DNA from: Paraktedonobacter sp035294465
Lineage (GTDB): Bacteria > Chloroflexota > Ktedonobacteria > Ktedonobacterales > Ktedonobacteraceae
Assembly (NCBI GenBank): GCA_035294465.1
Contig: DATGKW010000248.1
Span: forward strand, 1-56,524
DNA: 56,524 nucleotides
Direction: 5' to 3'
Shown here: positions 27,497-36,378 of the stretch, piece after piece
Numbering within the stretch: position 1 is the stretch's first letter
Layout: each line of letters starts with the position of its first letter
Made by a program: the position numbers and the translations under genes
The notes under the pieces: generated by a model
What the model saw: only the letters and a program-made list of their open reading frames with translations
Told to the model about the DNA's origin: nothing
Databases searched by the model: none

Positions 27497-30400
27497 ATGA
27501 CAAAGAAAAGCCAGGAGAAAAAACCCAATCAGTTACTACGACAGGCACGTGAACAGCGGGGATGGTCGCAGGAAAGATTGGCCCAGGAGCTTGAGGTCAG
27601 CCCACAGACCGTGAGTCGCTGGGAATGTGGCACTGCTTTTCCTTATCCCCACTATCGCGAACAACTCTGCCTGCTCTTTGAGAAGAGTGTCGAGGAGCTG
27701 GGTCTGATTCAGGAAAGGGCTGACGATGGACCAGAGGATCTCGCCAGCCAGCCATCATCTGAGGCGATCACAGCGCCATCTGCTCTTCGGAGTTCGCTGC
27801 CATATAATGGGACGCGCGAGGAATTGAACACCGACCCTAAGATCGTGGGTCACTGGGAGCGGAGGGTCACATATCCCTCTCCGTCTTTTCACCACAAGGT
27901 CGCCGAGCTTGCCGGAGAAAGTTTGCACGAACTGGATCTGCTCGATACTCGTGGCAGAGAGGCAGAGGATGGTAATCTCCTCATCTCAAGGTCTGTTGCA
28001 GGCTCGTTTGAGGGTACCGCGAACCGTTTAGACGGGTATATCGGTGATGTTGAGCCGCAGACAGGCCGACTTCTCGCTGTAAATGGATCTCCCGGCCAGC
28101 ACGCACAGAACCGAAGGCGTATGCTTGGGCGCTTGCGCCGCGCCTATAGCGATTTGCTGGAGCACTCGCTACAGGAAATCGTCTGGATCGAGCTGGGTTT
28201 TGTCGGGGTGCCCGATGCCGTACAGAATGCCACGAACCGGCTGGTGCGCCTGTCCCAGCAGGATGATCAGCTCCTTCCTCCAGGTACTTCGATTCTCGAT
28301 ATCTACGATATGTCAGAGGGTGAGTTGCTCATTCTGGGAGAGCCGGGGGCGGGTAAGTCCACTATGCTGCTGCATCTTGCCCAGATATTGGTGCAGCGAG
28401 CAGAGCAGGAAGAAACACATCCTTTGCCGGTGATTTTGCGTCTCTCCTCGTGGGCAGAGCAACAGCCAGCGCTGGAAGACTGGATGAGCGATCAATTGGC
28501 CTCGACTTATGATGTCTCGCCGAAACTCAGTACGCAGTGGGTTTGCAACGGGCATATTCTCCCGCTGCTGGATGGTCTGGACGAGATGGATGCCGCATCC
28601 CGCTCTGCTTGCATTAAAGCACTGAATGACTACCATCGTGAACACCTGCTTGTACCGCTCGTCGTTTGCTCTCGCCGGGTGGAATATGAGGATGCGGCCA
28701 GGCAACAAAAACTGGCGCTCCAGCGTGCCGTACTTATCCAACCTCTGACCCTTGAACAGGTTTTCGCTTCTCTTGATCGAATCGGTCAACCGCTGGATAT
28801 CTTGCGGCAGACCCTTGAGATGAATCAGGCGTTGCAAGAACTGACCACCACGCCTCTCATGCTGAGTATTCTAATCCTGACCTACTCAAAAACTCCGCTG
28901 CCTGCGCTCTCCCACGAAATAGCTACCTTGCAAAAGCAGGTATGGACAGACTATGTGGCGCGTATGATCGAGCAGAAAGGAGATGCCAGGCGCTATCCAT
29001 TCCAGCAAACTTGCTCATGGCTGAGCTGGCTGGCACGCAATCTACAGAAGCACTACCAGACTGTGTTCTACCTGGAGCGTGTGGAGCTTGATTGGCTGCC
29101 GGATGACCTGCGTCAGCGTGCTTTCTGGCTGACGATGCGCTTGCCTCTCATCCTTCTCGGAATGTTGTCTAGCTGGCTCATTGGCCTGTTTTTACAAACG
29201 GTTTTTGATTTTACGACCGGCATCCAGGCCGCGGTTCTTGGGGGCCTGCTGGCGGCCAGCTTGAGCCATGCGACCGGCGCTGGCACAGAGGTTGGTACTA
29301 CTCATAAGAGGCAGAAGATTTCCATTCTGGGAAAAGGGCTGATCAGCGTTGGAATGGGACTTATTCTGGGGCTGAGTTTCGGATTCGAGTTGGGGCCAGG
29401 ATACGGCTCTGATGATTGGTTGCGGGACGGCTTGATCTACGGAGGCACTATCGGGCTTATTTGCTGGTTGCTCCTGGTTTTGCTTCCCCTTTTATCCTCT
29501 CCGCGCGAGGAGAAGGCATCAGTACATCTGCGTTACCTGTTCTCTACACTTCATCTACGGCGTGCGCTCCTTGGAGCAGCCGGCATTGGGCTCGGTTACG
29601 GGCTGAGTACCGGACTGAGCTATGGACTGAAATATGGGCCGAGTGCCGGACTCAACATTATGCTGAGCTATGGATGCACTATTTTTCTCATCAGTTTGAT
29701 TGTCGAAAAGAACAGAAGAGATATTCGTCTGACCGAGCGGTTACGCTGGACCTGGAGCAGTTTCTTTCGCAGTTTGTGCTCTTCCAAACACTGTATTACC
29801 AGTGGAGTCCTGGCTATCGGTTTACTGCTAGTTGTCGGTCTGAGCTACGGGCTCACCACCGGGCTAGGTTTCCAGTTGAGCACTTCCCTGGGCTTTCGGT
29901 TGAGCTATGGATGGGGCGATGGATTAAGCACCGGATTAGACCCTGGATCAAGTACCGGCCTGACTCATGGGCTGCTAATGGGGCTGATCGTCGGGATTGG
30001 CATTGGGGCGGGTTACTGGCTGGGGTTAGGACTCTTTCAGAGTATTACGCAGGAACAAATCGAAGACCAGGATCGCCAGAGTCTCAATCAAGGTGTGCAT
30101 CGATCTGTACTGAATAGTGCTACCATCGGCCTTTTCAGTGGAATACTCATCGGAGTGCTTGGATTTCTAGGCAGCGAAGTGAGTTACTGGCTGAATGAAG
30201 GATTGAGTAAAGGATTGAATGTTGGGTTGAGTGATGGGTTAGGCTATGCGCTAGGTTCGGTATGGCTCTTTGCGGTCGGTGGCTGCTTAGTCGGCTGGGC
30301 TGTCAGCGGTGGATGGGCAGTGCTGCGCCACTTTGTCTTGCGCTGGTTACTCCATAAGAGACGTGTCTTTCCCTGGGATGTGCAGGGATTCCTCAATGAT

Positions 30401-30526
30401 GCTGCCTCTCGTATTCTCTTACAGCGTGTTGGCGGGGGGTACAGTTTCATCCATCGCTTGCTGCTGGAGTATTTCGCAAATCTTGATGATGATTCCGTTG
30501 GCAAATTCGGGAAAGACGCCGGGTAG
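27497..30526 (+). CDS. HTH-NACHT NTPase with C-terminal polytopic membrane region
   Basis: 1009 residues. An XRE-type helix-turn-helix spans about 11-70 (WSQERLAQELEVSPQTVSRWE). Residues 117-148 repeat its second half without gaps (VGHWERRVTYPSPSF against VSRWECGTAFPYPHY). The NACHT NTPase follows: Walker A GEPGAGKST at about 281-289 and Walker B LLDGLDEM at about 356-363, then PLVVCSRR and LTTTPLMLSILIL as the sensor and helical parts. From about 550 there are roughly ten or more membrane helices with a repeated Gly-Leu-Ser-Tyr-Gly pattern. The end, VGGGYSFIHRLLLEYFANL, recurs in Ktedonobacterial NACHT proteins. NACHT proteins act as signal-dependent switches, several of them in phage defence; the role here is unproven. 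No effector gene is adjacent. Confidence 0.9.
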   Translation: MTKKSQEKKPNQLLRQAREQRGWSQERLAQELEVSPQTVSRWECGTAFPYPHYREQLCLLFEKSVEELGLIQERADDGPEDLASQPSSEAITAPSALRSSLPYNGTREELNTDPKIVGHWERRVTYPSPSFHHKVAELAGESLHELDLLDTRGREAEDGNLLISRSVAGSFEGTANRLDGYIGDVEPQTGRLLAVNGSPGQHAQNRRRMLGRLRRAYSDLLEHSLQEIVWIELGFVGVPDAVQNATNRLVRLSQQDDQLLPPGTSILDIYDMSEGELLILGEPGAGKSTMLLHLAQILVQRAEQEETHPLPVILRLSSWAEQQPALEDWMSDQLASTYDVSPKLSTQWVCNGHILPLLDGLDEMDAASRSACIKALNDYHREHLLVPLVVCSRRVEYEDAARQQKLALQRAVLIQPLTLEQVFASLDRIGQPLDILRQTLEMNQALQELTTTPLMLSILILTYSKTPLPALSHEIATLQKQVWTDYVARMIEQKGDARRYPFQQTCSWLSWLARNLQKHYQTVFYLERVELDWLPDDLRQRAFWLTMRLPLILLGMLSSWLIGLFLQTVFDFTTGIQAAVLGGLLAASLSHATGAGTEVGTTHKRQKISILGKGLISVGMGLILGLSFGFELGPGYGSDDWLRDGLIYGGTIGLICWLLLVLLPLLSSPREEKASVHLRYLFSTLHLRRALLGAAGIGLGYGLSTGLSYGLKYGPSAGLNIMLSYGCTIFLISLIVEKNRRDIRLTERLRWTWSSFFRSLCSSKHCITSGVLAIGLLLVVGLSYGLTTGLGFQLSTSLGFRLSYGWGDGLSTGLDPGSSTGLTHGLLMGLIVGIGIGAGYWLGLGLFQSITQEQIEDQDRQSLNQGVHRSVLNSATIGLFSGILIGVLGFLGSEVSYWLNEGLSKGLNVGLSDGLGYALGSVWLFAVGGCLVGWAVSGGWAVLRHFVLRWLLHKRRVFPWDVQGFLNDAASRILLQRVGGGYSFIHRLLLEYFANLDDDSVGKFGKDAG

Positions 30527-30561
30527 GCGCAATGGGATCGATTAGGATCCACCACAATTCC

Positions 30562-30708
30562 TCAGGCCAGAATGCTCGCCAGCGCATCCTGGCCTTCTTC
30601 GATTGTCGCCTCCGCGCCAGAGAGGACAAGCGATAAAGTCCTGCCTCCTATCAGAATTGCGCCTGGCCCAGCGCTGAGCAAAGCACTTCGATATTCCGAC
30701 CGCTTGCT
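30562..30708 (-). pseudogene. Decayed C-terminal gene fragment
   Basis: A 48-codon open stretch with no good start codon and two in-frame stops just upstream (30709-30717). It reads like real protein: SEYRSALLSAGPGAIL, then IGGRTLSLVLSGAEATIEEG, and ends ALASILA. The pattern of a Gly-Pro-Gly turn, a strand, S-G-x-E and a helix faintly resembles bacterial microcompartment shell domains, but I cannot assign it. Probably the relic tail of a lost gene between the NACHT and MarR genes. It could also be chance. Confidence 0.4.
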
Positions 30709-30731
30709 TTAATTTTACTCTATCAAATAGA

Positions 30732-30760
30732 TTGACACCATCGTAGTAATATGATATACT
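30732..30760 (+). promoter_or_regulatory. Consensus promoter and possible MarR operator
   Basis: TTGACA (30732-30737), 17-base spacer, TATACT (30755-30760). The half-sites AGTA...TACT overlap the -10 region and TCAA...TTGA overlaps the -35; either could be the site where the MarR protein represses its own operon. The promoter is close to consensus. Confidence 0.8.
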
Positions 30761-30792
30761 CTTGAGGGACGAGCAGAAAAGGGAGAAATACT

Positions 30793-31287
30793 ATGGACCG
30801 AACACGCGAAGAACTCGAAGATGAGGTATTGAAGCAGTGGCAGGCGCTGGGGCGCGCGTTTAAGGCAACAACGGATCCGTGCTGGATGGAACTCGATCTC
30901 ACGCTCGCTCAGTTGCGTACACTGCTCGTACTTGCCGAGGAAGGGCCTCTGGTCATCGGGCAAATCGCCCATCGGCTGGGAGTAGGCTTATCAACGGGCG
31001 GGCATCTCGTTGATCGTCTGGTGCAAGCGGGCCTGGCAATGCGCGCAGAGGACAGCGGGGATCGCCGTCGCACGATGGCCCGGTTGACCTCCAAAGGCGA
31101 AGATCTCTATATGCGGCTACTCAATCGTACACAACATTTGCAGTCCTTACTTCAAAGGATGCGTGAGGATGAACTGATTGTTTTGTTGCAAAGCTTGCAA
31201 GCAATGCAAAGAGTGATAGAAGAAGATAATAGAGAGAAATATGCAATGCGAGCGAAATTTGAACAAAAAACACTATCAAACAGCTAA
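30793..31287 (+). CDS. MarR-family transcriptional regulator
   Basis: 164 residues, ATG after AGGGAGAA. The winged helix is seen as LTLAQLRTLLVLAEEGPLVIGQIAHRLGVGLSTGGHLVDRL, followed by the wing DSGDRRRTMARLTSKG, the standard MarR layout with N- and C-terminal dimer helices. It lies 30 bases upstream of a multidrug-exporter-type MFS gene in the same direction and behind one strong promoter. MarR proteins in this arrangement repress the pair until a small-molecule ligand binds. The tail (residues 140-164) is polar and not conserved. Confidence 0.93.
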   Translation: MDRTREELEDEVLKQWQALGRAFKATTDPCWMELDLTLAQLRTLLVLAEEGPLVIGQIAHRLGVGLSTGGHLVDRLVQAGLAMRAEDSGDRRRTMARLTSKGEDLYMRLLNRTQHLQSLLQRMREDELIVLLQSLQAMQRVIEEDNREKYAMRAKFEQKTLSNS

Positions 31288-31317
31288 AGATGTGAGATAG
31301 AGGAGGTATGTCATCTG

Positions 31318-33279
31318 ATGGAACAAGTACAAGCGAGATCTGCGACGACTATCACCGCTCAGGAGCCGCAAGCCCTGAGCGCAATCGTTAGCAGACAGCG
31401 ACTCATTTTGATTATGATCGGCACGATCCTGGGCATGCTGCTGGCAGCGCTGGATCAGACGGTTGTCGGTACGGCCCTGCCTCGTATCGTTGCTAACCTG
31501 GGCGGGCTAAACGAGTATGCCTGGGTCGTCACAGCCTACTTGCTGGCCTCGACGGTCTCAATTCCGCTCTACGGCAAGCTCTCTGACATCTATGGCCGGC
31601 GCCTTTTTTTCATGGCTGGTATGCTCATCTTCCTGGCCGGTTCAGCCCTTTCAGGCACCAGCCAGAACATTACCCAGTTGATCATCTATCGTGGCCTACA
31701 AGGGTTAGGCGCGGGCGCGATGATGCCGATTGCACAGGCCATCATTGGCGATGTCTTCCCGCCTTCCGAGCGGGGTAAATGGCAGGGTCTGATCATGGCC
31801 GTTTTCGGTCTGGCAACCATCATTGGACCCCTCCTGGGCGGCTGGATTACCGATAACTGGGGCTGGCGCTGGACTTTCTATGTGAATATGCCTGTCGGCG
31901 CGGTGGCTATCCTGACTACCGGGTTGGTGATGCCCAATGTTGTGCGCCGCGTACACCATACCATTGACTATCTGGGGTCGATTACCCTGGTTGCCTGGTC
32001 AACGCCTCTGCTCCTGGCATTTTCGTGGGCAGGTACGCAGTACGCCTGGGGATCGTGGCAGATCATTACCCTGTTTGTTGCCTCAGCGGCGATGCTGATC
32101 CTTTTTCTCTGGGTTGAAAGCCGTGCTGCCGAGCCGATTCTCAGCCCCCGGCTCTTCAAAAGCAGCATCTTCTCGGTCTCAACTCTGGCGATGTTCCTGG
32201 TCAGCGCGGCCATGTTCGGAGCTATCCTCTATCTGCCGCTTTTTGTCCAGGCTGTTATGGGCCAGAGCGCTACGAATTCCGGCGTAGTGCTTACTCCGAT
32301 GATGGTTGGCTTCATGATCAGCAGCGTTGTTGGGGGGCAACTTCTCTCACGCACCGGGCGCTACAAGATCCTGGCAATCGCTGGTTTCGCTGTTGCCGCC
32401 GTTGGAATGTTCCTGTTTTCGCGCATGGATGCCAGCACCGGTAATGCTGTAGTTGTACTCAATATGATTATCGCTGGTCTGGGTATGGGCGTGATGATGA
32501 GCCTCTTCACTATCGTTGTACAGAACGCCTTCCCGTTCCGGCAGTTAGGCGAGGTGACAGCCAGCCTCTCTTTCTTCCGCTCCATTGGCGCAACGATTGG
32601 CGTGGCCGTTATGGGCACGATCATGACCAACGATTTCCAGAATAGCTTCCAGAGCAACCTGCCGCAGGCGCTCACGCGTTTGATACCGGCAAGCCGGCTG
32701 GCCCAGCTCAATAACCCTCAGCTCTTGCTTCAGCCGACTGCCCTGACGCAGATACAACATCTGTTTGCGGCTTTCGGTCCGCGCGGTATGGTGCTGTTTC
32801 AGCAACTCTTTACTGCTATCCGCGTGAGCTTGGCGGACGCTCTCGACAGCGTTTTCTTTCTGGGTTTTCTGGTGATGGTGCTTGGTCTGATATCGGTCTT
32901 CTTCCTGCGTGAAATTCCTCTGCGCAAAAGCCACGAGGCAGAGGTGCAGGAGATCCAGGCAGCCGCGCCGAGCGTGGATCGTCGCCGGGCCTTGCTTGGC
33001 CTGACCCTGGCCTTGATGGCACGCGAGGCACAGCAACCCGATGCCGATGAGCTGGTCCTGGCTACGCTCTCTCAAGCCGCCGACGGGCGTTACCCGCATG
33101 AGTGGAACGCTGAGCAACGCGGCAGAGCGGTCGCACAGGATATTATCGAGCCGCTGGCAATTTCGCTCCTGGTATCCGCGGTCAGCAAAGAAGGAGCGCG
33201 GAGCGACAGTGGTCAAGCTGTGGAAACAACCGCAGCGCCTGAGATGAGCGATATGCCCCTGGGCGGCTTCCTGGGATAA
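31318..33279 (+). CDS. MFS multidrug exporter, DHA2 (14-helix) family
   Basis: 653 residues; GAGGAGG lies 11 bases before the ATG. The DHA2 signature LDQTVVGTALPRI is in helix 1, and motif A GKLSDIYGRR lies between helices 2 and 3. Fourteen helices can be counted to about residue 545. The protein then has an extra 105-residue soluble cytoplasmic tail with an Ala/Leu-rich helical region (DRRRALLGLTLALMAREAQ), longer than usual for the family. Likely a proton-driven exporter of drugs or toxic compounds controlled by the upstream MarR protein. The substrate is unknown. Confidence 0.92.
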   Translation: MEQVQARSATTITAQEPQALSAIVSRQRLILIMIGTILGMLLAALDQTVVGTALPRIVANLGGLNEYAWVVTAYLLASTVSIPLYGKLSDIYGRRLFFMAGMLIFLAGSALSGTSQNITQLIIYRGLQGLGAGAMMPIAQAIIGDVFPPSERGKWQGLIMAVFGLATIIGPLLGGWITDNWGWRWTFYVNMPVGAVAILTTGLVMPNVVRRVHHTIDYLGSITLVAWSTPLLLAFSWAGTQYAWGSWQIITLFVASAAMLILFLWVESRAAEPILSPRLFKSSIFSVSTLAMFLVSAAMFGAILYLPLFVQAVMGQSATNSGVVLTPMMVGFMISSVVGGQLLSRTGRYKILAIAGFAVAAVGMFLFSRMDASTGNAVVVLNMIIAGLGMGVMMSLFTIVVQNAFPFRQLGEVTASLSFFRSIGATIGVAVMGTIMTNDFQNSFQSNLPQALTRLIPASRLAQLNNPQLLLQPTALTQIQHLFAAFGPRGMVLFQQLFTAIRVSLADALDSVFFLGFLVMVLGLISVFFLREIPLRKSHEAEVQEIQAAAPSVDRRRALLGLTLALMAREAQQPDADELVLATLSQAADGRYPHEWNAEQRGRAVAQDIIEPLAISLLVSAVSKEGARSDSGQAVETTAAPEMSDMPLGGFLG

Positions 33280-33417
33280 CTTGCCCTGCTAAATACACAT
33301 TTCTGGGTGTGTGTCTGATCTTTGACGCTTTCGCCTTTTCTTGCTGGCTACATGCGCCTGCCGGATGGAGACCAGGCACACCTCGGAAAAAAATTTAAAA
33401 ATAGGGAGGTTTCATAG

Positions 33418-33882
33418 ATGCAACCAATACGATCCACTGTAGGTAAGTATGTGTGCGGAATGGCAGCCTGCCTGATCATCTTCCTGGCCGGAGGATGGTT
33501 GATCCTGGCACCGTTCGCGCTTGGCTACCAGCCCTACGGTGCGGACTGGGTAAGCCAGACCACCAACGATTTCGCGACAGGCATTCCCGTTGCGGCTGTG
33601 GCTCTGATCGGCTTTTTCCTCTTTCTTGGTTCGGCGCTTAACAGTTTGCGCGCTTCTGGACTTATTGTAGCCGGGCCACAAGCACGGTTTTCGGGGGGCA
33701 TTTCTTCGCAGGCTCCGGTGACACCAGTGCCGGATCTGGAGATGCAACAGAGCGATCTTGATCGAACACTCTCCACCCTGGCGGCGGCGCTGGCGGCCGA
33801 TCTAGCAGCCCGCCGCCAGGCGAGTAGTAACCAGCAGACCGGCCAGTCGATTGATCACATGATGCAGAGGAGAGACGTGTAA
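33418..33882 (+). CDS. Small membrane protein, first of a tandem paralogous pair
   Basis: 154 residues with GGGAGG before the ATG. Two membrane helices span about 12-35 and 53-75, separated by an external loop containing QPYGADWVSQTTND. A cytoplasmic tail follows, Ala-rich at the end (LAAALAADLAARRQA). The helical part aligns with the next gene (LAG-W---PF, QP--W--T-N--G--VAL-G patterns). Function unknown. The downstream start codon overlaps its stop codon (TAATG), so the two are translationally coupled. It follows the MFS gene by 138 bases and may share its transcript. Confidence 0.75.
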   Translation: MQPIRSTVGKYVCGMAACLIIFLAGGWLILAPFALGYQPYGADWVSQTTNDFATGIPVAAVALIGFFLFLGSALNSLRASGLIVAGPQARFSGGISSQAPVTPVPDLEMQQSDLDRTLSTLAAALAADLAARRQASSNQQTGQSIDHMMQRRDV

Positions 33883-34178
33883 TGAGCACAAACGATGCAG
33901 TGAGGCGGATCATTCCGGCTGGAAGCTATGTCCTGTTCCTGCTCTTCCTGGCGGGCATTTGGGTCGCCATCTCGCCCTTTGTGATGACTACGCAGCCGGC
34001 CGGGCAAAGCTGGCTTGCCTCAACGGTTAATAACGTGGTGATCGGGGTTATCTTGATAGTGGTGGCATTGCTCGGCATCGTGGGCTACATGCTGTTCGCG
34101 TTGCGCGATCTGCTGCGCGAGGCTCAGGCAAGACAGGAGGTGGCCGAGCAGGTATCACAGGCTCCGGCAGATCGCTAG
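33882..34178 (+). CDS. Small membrane protein, second of a tandem paralogous pair
   Basis: 98 residues, starting in the TAATG overlap with its neighbour. Two helices (about 13-33 and 49-70) flank a loop with TTQPAGQSWLASTVNN, matching the pattern of the upstream protein, so the two arose by duplication and probably form hetero-oligomers. The tail is shorter (about 25 residues), with a helical segment LLREAQARQEVAEQVSQ. No known family is assigned. Confidence 0.75.
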   Translation: MSTNDAVRRIIPAGSYVLFLLFLAGIWVAISPFVMTTQPAGQSWLASTVNNVVIGVILIVVALLGIVGYMLFALRDLLREAQARQEVAEQVSQAPADR

Positions 34179-34180
34179 CC

Positions 34181-34228
34181 GGTTGCTCTGTCTGTGGCCT
34201 GGTCAGGCGTGAACCAGGCAGAGCAACC
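34181..34228 (+). terminator. Hairpin after the paralogous pair
   Basis: GGTTGCTCTG (34181-34190) pairs with CAGAGCAACC (34219-34228), with an inner CCTGGT/ACCAGG. It starts 2 bases after the stop codon. No T run follows; it is a candidate transcript end. Confidence 0.6.
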
Positions 34229-34432
34229 AGTTCTGGGAGCAAGGCGCGCTCTTTTCGCGGATTCCATCTGTACTGAGGAAGCCGGGAAGAGCGTGCCAAT
34301 TTTTTGCATCAAACTGCTTGTTCATTCGTATGTATAGCAAAAGAGAGGAGTAGGTCTGAGCCTGACCGACCATCTCCTGGCAACCAGAGTACCCAGGAAC
34401 ATTTCTTGAAAGTGAAGTGAAGGAGAACTACC

Positions 34433-34738
34433 ATGCAAAGATATCGTTATGTATACCGGGGCGGTCCCTGGCTGAGAAGACCTCCCCTGCTGCCATTCGG
34501 TCGCATTGGGCGCGGCGGCCTGCTGAACGATCTGCTCGTTGGCGGATTGGGCTACTTGATTGGTCGCCAGCAAGGGCAAGCTCAATATCGTCCGCCATAC
34601 CAGCCGCAGCAGCCCCAGGGCGGCGCGCAAGGTGAGCAGCTTACCCGTCTCAAGCTGCTTGGGGAACTGCGAGAATCCGGTGTTCTGACCGAAGAGGAAT
34701 TTCAGGCACAGAAGCAGAAGATCCTGCACTCGTCCTGA
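34433..34738 (+). CDS. Small SHOCT-domain protein
   Basis: 101 residues, ATG after GAAGGAGAACTACC. The N-terminal half is basic and Gly-rich with one weakly hydrophobic stretch (LLNDLLVGGLGYLIG). A Gln/Pro-rich spacer follows. The C-terminal 30 residues form a SHOCT motif, LKLLGELRESGVLTEEEFQA, a short helical module found at protein ends in many bacteria. Its role is unknown, and SHOCT is thought to mediate oligomerisation. Sits alone between the exporter cluster and the GH3 gene. Confidence 0.82.
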   Translation: MQRYRYVYRGGPWLRRPPLLPFGRIGRGGLLNDLLVGGLGYLIGRQQGQAQYRPPYQPQQPQGGAQGEQLTRLKLLGELRESGVLTEEEFQAQKQKILHSS

Positions 34739-34871
34739 GAAAGCCGCTGATTCTGGGAGCTTTCTTTGCCGGGGTAGGGAGATATTCGTTAACCTTCTCC
34801 CCTCAATCTCGTTATAACTGTGGAAGAGGCAAACCTTGCCATAAAAAAGAGATCGAGGGGAGATTCCCGGC

Positions 34872-36230
34872 ATGTTTCATCCTCGTTGGAGCACCAGACT
34901 TTCCCGAACCTACGGGCGGCATCTCAGGCTGTTCAGCGGAGCGGTGCTCTCTTGCTGCTTGCTCATCTTGTTCAGTGGCTGTGTCTCCTTGTTCACTGGC
35001 GCTGATGAAATCTCGCTTCAGGGCACACCTCGGGTACCTCGTGCCACAGCCACGCCCACGCCAACACCGTTGCCTCTGAACACGGACAGCGAGATTGCCC
35101 AGGCGCTTGTGCAGAGGATGAGCCTTGACCAGAAGCTAGGGCAGATGGTTATCTCCGAGTTTTACGGCCCAGCGCTAAGCAGCGACCTCCAGCAGATGAT
35201 TCACGGCAGCCAGATCGGCGGCGTGCTGATCGAGAATGCGAACGGTAACGCCCAGACACGCACGCAGCTCGTCACTCTGATCAAAGCCATGCAGAGCCAG
35301 GCCGCAATTCCGCTCTTTGTCAGCACCGACTTCGAGGGTGGCCCCGTTAACGAACTGCGCAGGATCACAGGCGAACGCCCTTCGGAAACTGAAATTGGGG
35401 CAACCGGTAATCCCCAGGTTGCTTATAACGCGGGCAGGAGCGCTGCGAGCGATCTAACCGCGCTCGGCCTGAACGTCAACTTCATGCCCATTGTTGACGT
35501 ACTGACCAATCCCAACAATCCCGGCCTTGTTGATCGCACCTTCGGCAGCGATCCCACGCTGGTCACAAACATGGGCCGTGCCTATCTTCAGGGCCTGACT
35601 GCCGGCGGAGTGATCGGCAGCCTCAAGCACTTTCCCGGCCTGGGCAGCGCCACCGTCGACCCTCACAAATCGCTGCCTTACATGAATCGCAGCCTGGCCA
35701 CTATGAACGCCGTGGACCTCGTACCCTACCGCACACTCATCGATGAGGGCATTGTACCGATGGTCATGGTCACGCACATCTTGAACCCGCAGCTTGATCC
35801 CAAACTGCCGACCTCGCTCTCGCCCAACGTCATTACCGGCCTGCTGCGCAACCAGCTGCATTTCACCGGCGTAATTATCTGCGATACCCTCTGGATGGGC
35901 GGTATCAGCAATACTTACAGCCTCTCACAGGCGGCCGTCCTCACCGTTAACGCCGGTACCAATCTTATTCTCGGCCCGCGCGGCCTCCATGATACTGTAA
36001 CCATGCTCGCCGGCCTCAAGCAGGCTGTCCTCAACGGTACTATTTCTATGGACAAGATCGATACCTCTGTAGAATTGATCCTGCAAATGAAACTGCACTA
36101 TAAGATACTGAGCCACGCACAGGCTTTGCAGATGATTAATGCTGCAATGCCGACGCCTACGGCGAGCGGTGAATCTATGAGGAGCCCGGATGTAGCCTTA
36201 TACGCGGATGTGCGAAAGATCTCACTGTAA
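34872..36230 (+). CDS. GH3-family lipoprotein, beta-N-acetylhexosaminidase-like (NagZ type)
   Basis: 452 residues. A lipoprotein signal ends in LILFSGC (Cys near residue 37) and is followed by a Thr/Pro-rich spacer (TATPTPTPLP). The catalytic domain is GH3: FVSTDFEGGPVNEL, GSLKHFPGLGSA, then VDPHKSLP holding the acid/base His of the NagZ dyad, and ICDTLWMGGI with the nucleophile Asp. It probably removes N-acetylglucosamine from peptidoglycan fragments or other glycans outside the cell. No N-acetylmuramic-acid recycling gene is nearby. The ATG follows a weak GAGGGGA site 11 bases upstream. Confidence 0.9.
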   Translation: MFHPRWSTRLSRTYGRHLRLFSGAVLSCCLLILFSGCVSLFTGADEISLQGTPRVPRATATPTPTPLPLNTDSEIAQALVQRMSLDQKLGQMVISEFYGPALSSDLQQMIHGSQIGGVLIENANGNAQTRTQLVTLIKAMQSQAAIPLFVSTDFEGGPVNELRRITGERPSETEIGATGNPQVAYNAGRSAASDLTALGLNVNFMPIVDVLTNPNNPGLVDRTFGSDPTLVTNMGRAYLQGLTAGGVIGSLKHFPGLGSATVDPHKSLPYMNRSLATMNAVDLVPYRTLIDEGIVPMVMVTHILNPQLDPKLPTSLSPNVITGLLRNQLHFTGVIICDTLWMGGISNTYSLSQAAVLTVNAGTNLILGPRGLHDTVTMLAGLKQAVLNGTISMDKIDTSVELILQMKLHYKILSHAQALQMINAAMPTPTASGESMRSPDVALYADVRKISL

Positions 36231-36378
36231 AGTCACTGCCTTCCTGCCGGTTGATTTCTTTGTGCATTACGCTTACAATAAAGAGTAATCAGACCAGGTA
36301 ATCAAGACGATTGCCCGCAGATAGGTGGGCAGTTGCCTGCATGGAAATTTTCGTACTCCTCGAAAGGAGCCTTTTATC

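Noticed and set aside
29416..30117. 233-residue open frame overlapping the NACHT gene in another plus frame
   Set aside because: It is the alternative reading of the Gly-Leu-Ser-Tyr-Gly repeats; it lacks a start context and its product is Arg/Trp/Tyr-rich.
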